From: a cyanobacterium endosymbiont of Epithemia clementina EcSB
GTDB taxonomy: Bacteria > Cyanobacteriota > Cyanobacteriia > Cyanobacteriales > Microcystaceae
Length of the DNA: 64,000 nt
Assembly: GCF_029919255.1 (NCBI RefSeq)
Contig: NZ_CP123991.1
Location: 675,110-739,109 of the forward strand
Direction: 5' to 3'
Both the position numbers and the translations under genes were made by a program. The notes beneath the pieces were generated by a model. It did not search any database and was not told where the DNA came from. It was given only the letters and a program-made list of their open reading frames with translations. This document shows positions 63,705 through 64,000 of this stretch, one piece after another. Numbering within the stretch: the stretch's first letter is position 1; each line of letters opens with the position of its first letter.

Positions 63705-64000
63705 ATGCCGGCCTGCCTCAAAATTCAGCTAACAAAATTAGAAGAGCAAGAACTATTAAAGTTAACCCACGATCCAAAAATTCCCTCCAGAACTAGAACA
63801 AGAGCAGAGATTTTATGTTTAAATGCAAGAGGATGGAAAGTTAAAGAAATTGCAGATTGGGTTAAATTATCAGAGAATACAATTAGAAAAACGATTTCTA
63901 GATGGATTATTCAAGGAAAAGAAGGACTGTGGGATCTTCCGAGAAGCGGAAGAAAAAGAACTTGGAAAGAAGAAGATATAAAATATTTGGAAGAACTATC
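63705..64000 (+). mobile_element. IS630-type transposase, N-terminus, cut by window edge
   Basis: 98 codons open from ATG 63705 to the window end. The N-terminal helix-turn-helix is typical of the IS630/Tc1-mariner group: RTRTRAEILCLNARGWKVKE, IADWVKLSENTIRKTISRW and GKEGLWDLPRSGRKRTW, as at the start of a winged-helix DNA-binding domain. The DDE catalytic domain lies beyond the window. The left inverted repeat was not identified. So far it is uninterrupted, so the element may be recent. Confidence 0.82.

Overview
The window looks like the chromosome of a unicellular, AT-rich cyanobacterium whose genome is decaying, most probably an endosymbiont related to Crocosphaera/Cyanothece. Cyanobacterial markers are the atp operon with duplicated b/b' subunits, ChlH, COP23, cyAbrB, Ftn2/ZipN, SodN/SodX, DUF1815, DUF2301, DUF3370 and plastid-type PdhA and PdhC. 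By adding up the genes I accept, only about 58% of the window is coding. The long gaps hold recognisable gene corpses rather than neat intergenic DNA. One corpse is psaE, a photosystem I subunit, still in its usual place upstream of mutM. That argues for a non-photosynthetic lineage such as the spheroid bodies of rhopalodiacean diatoms, and against UCYN-A, which keeps photosystem I. This assignment is inference; no rRNA is present to test it.

Layout. 1-7900: DUF3370 protein (cut by the window edge), miaB, COP23, DUF2301 membrane protein, mutM, then dead psaE and a dead unidentified gene. 7900-14250: complete atp1-a-c-b'-b-delta-alpha-gamma operon with a terminator. 14250-18200: TnpB (IS200/IS605) relic, deoC-recO, MFS transporter. 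19750-25920: intact chlH facing left and pdhC facing right. 27170-32000: DUF948-like and YtxH pair, purH, FHA-containing class A PBP. 32000-35480: mostly decayed, with one small secreted protein and a perfect 50-bp palindrome. 35480-40340: cysK, purS-purQ, site-2 protease, MBL-fold protein. 42300-43530: six-bladed NHL propeller. 45590-47750: nickel SOD with its maturation protease, and sdhB broken by one in-frame TAA. 48300-53220: cyAbrB, CPBP protease, a wrecked Hsp70-family gene, DUF1815, pdhA. 53700-56830: ftn2/zipN, rpsU, SUI1-like factor. 58300-59670: cytosine deaminase-like amidohydrolase. 59670-63700: about 4 kb of relics without a convincing gene. 63705-64000: start of an IS630-type transposase, cut by the window edge.

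Together the intact genes describe a heterotrophic-style cell: respiratory ATP synthase, pyruvate dehydrogenase, purine synthesis, cysteine synthesis, peptidoglycan synthesis, cell division, superoxide defence and DNA repair. Light harvesting is in decay, yet chlH is intact. The most informative signals are the psaE corpse, the single-stop sdhB lesion, the chlH retention and a set of long, perfect inverted repeats scattered through the decayed DNA. No CRISPR array, tRNA or rRNA was seen.
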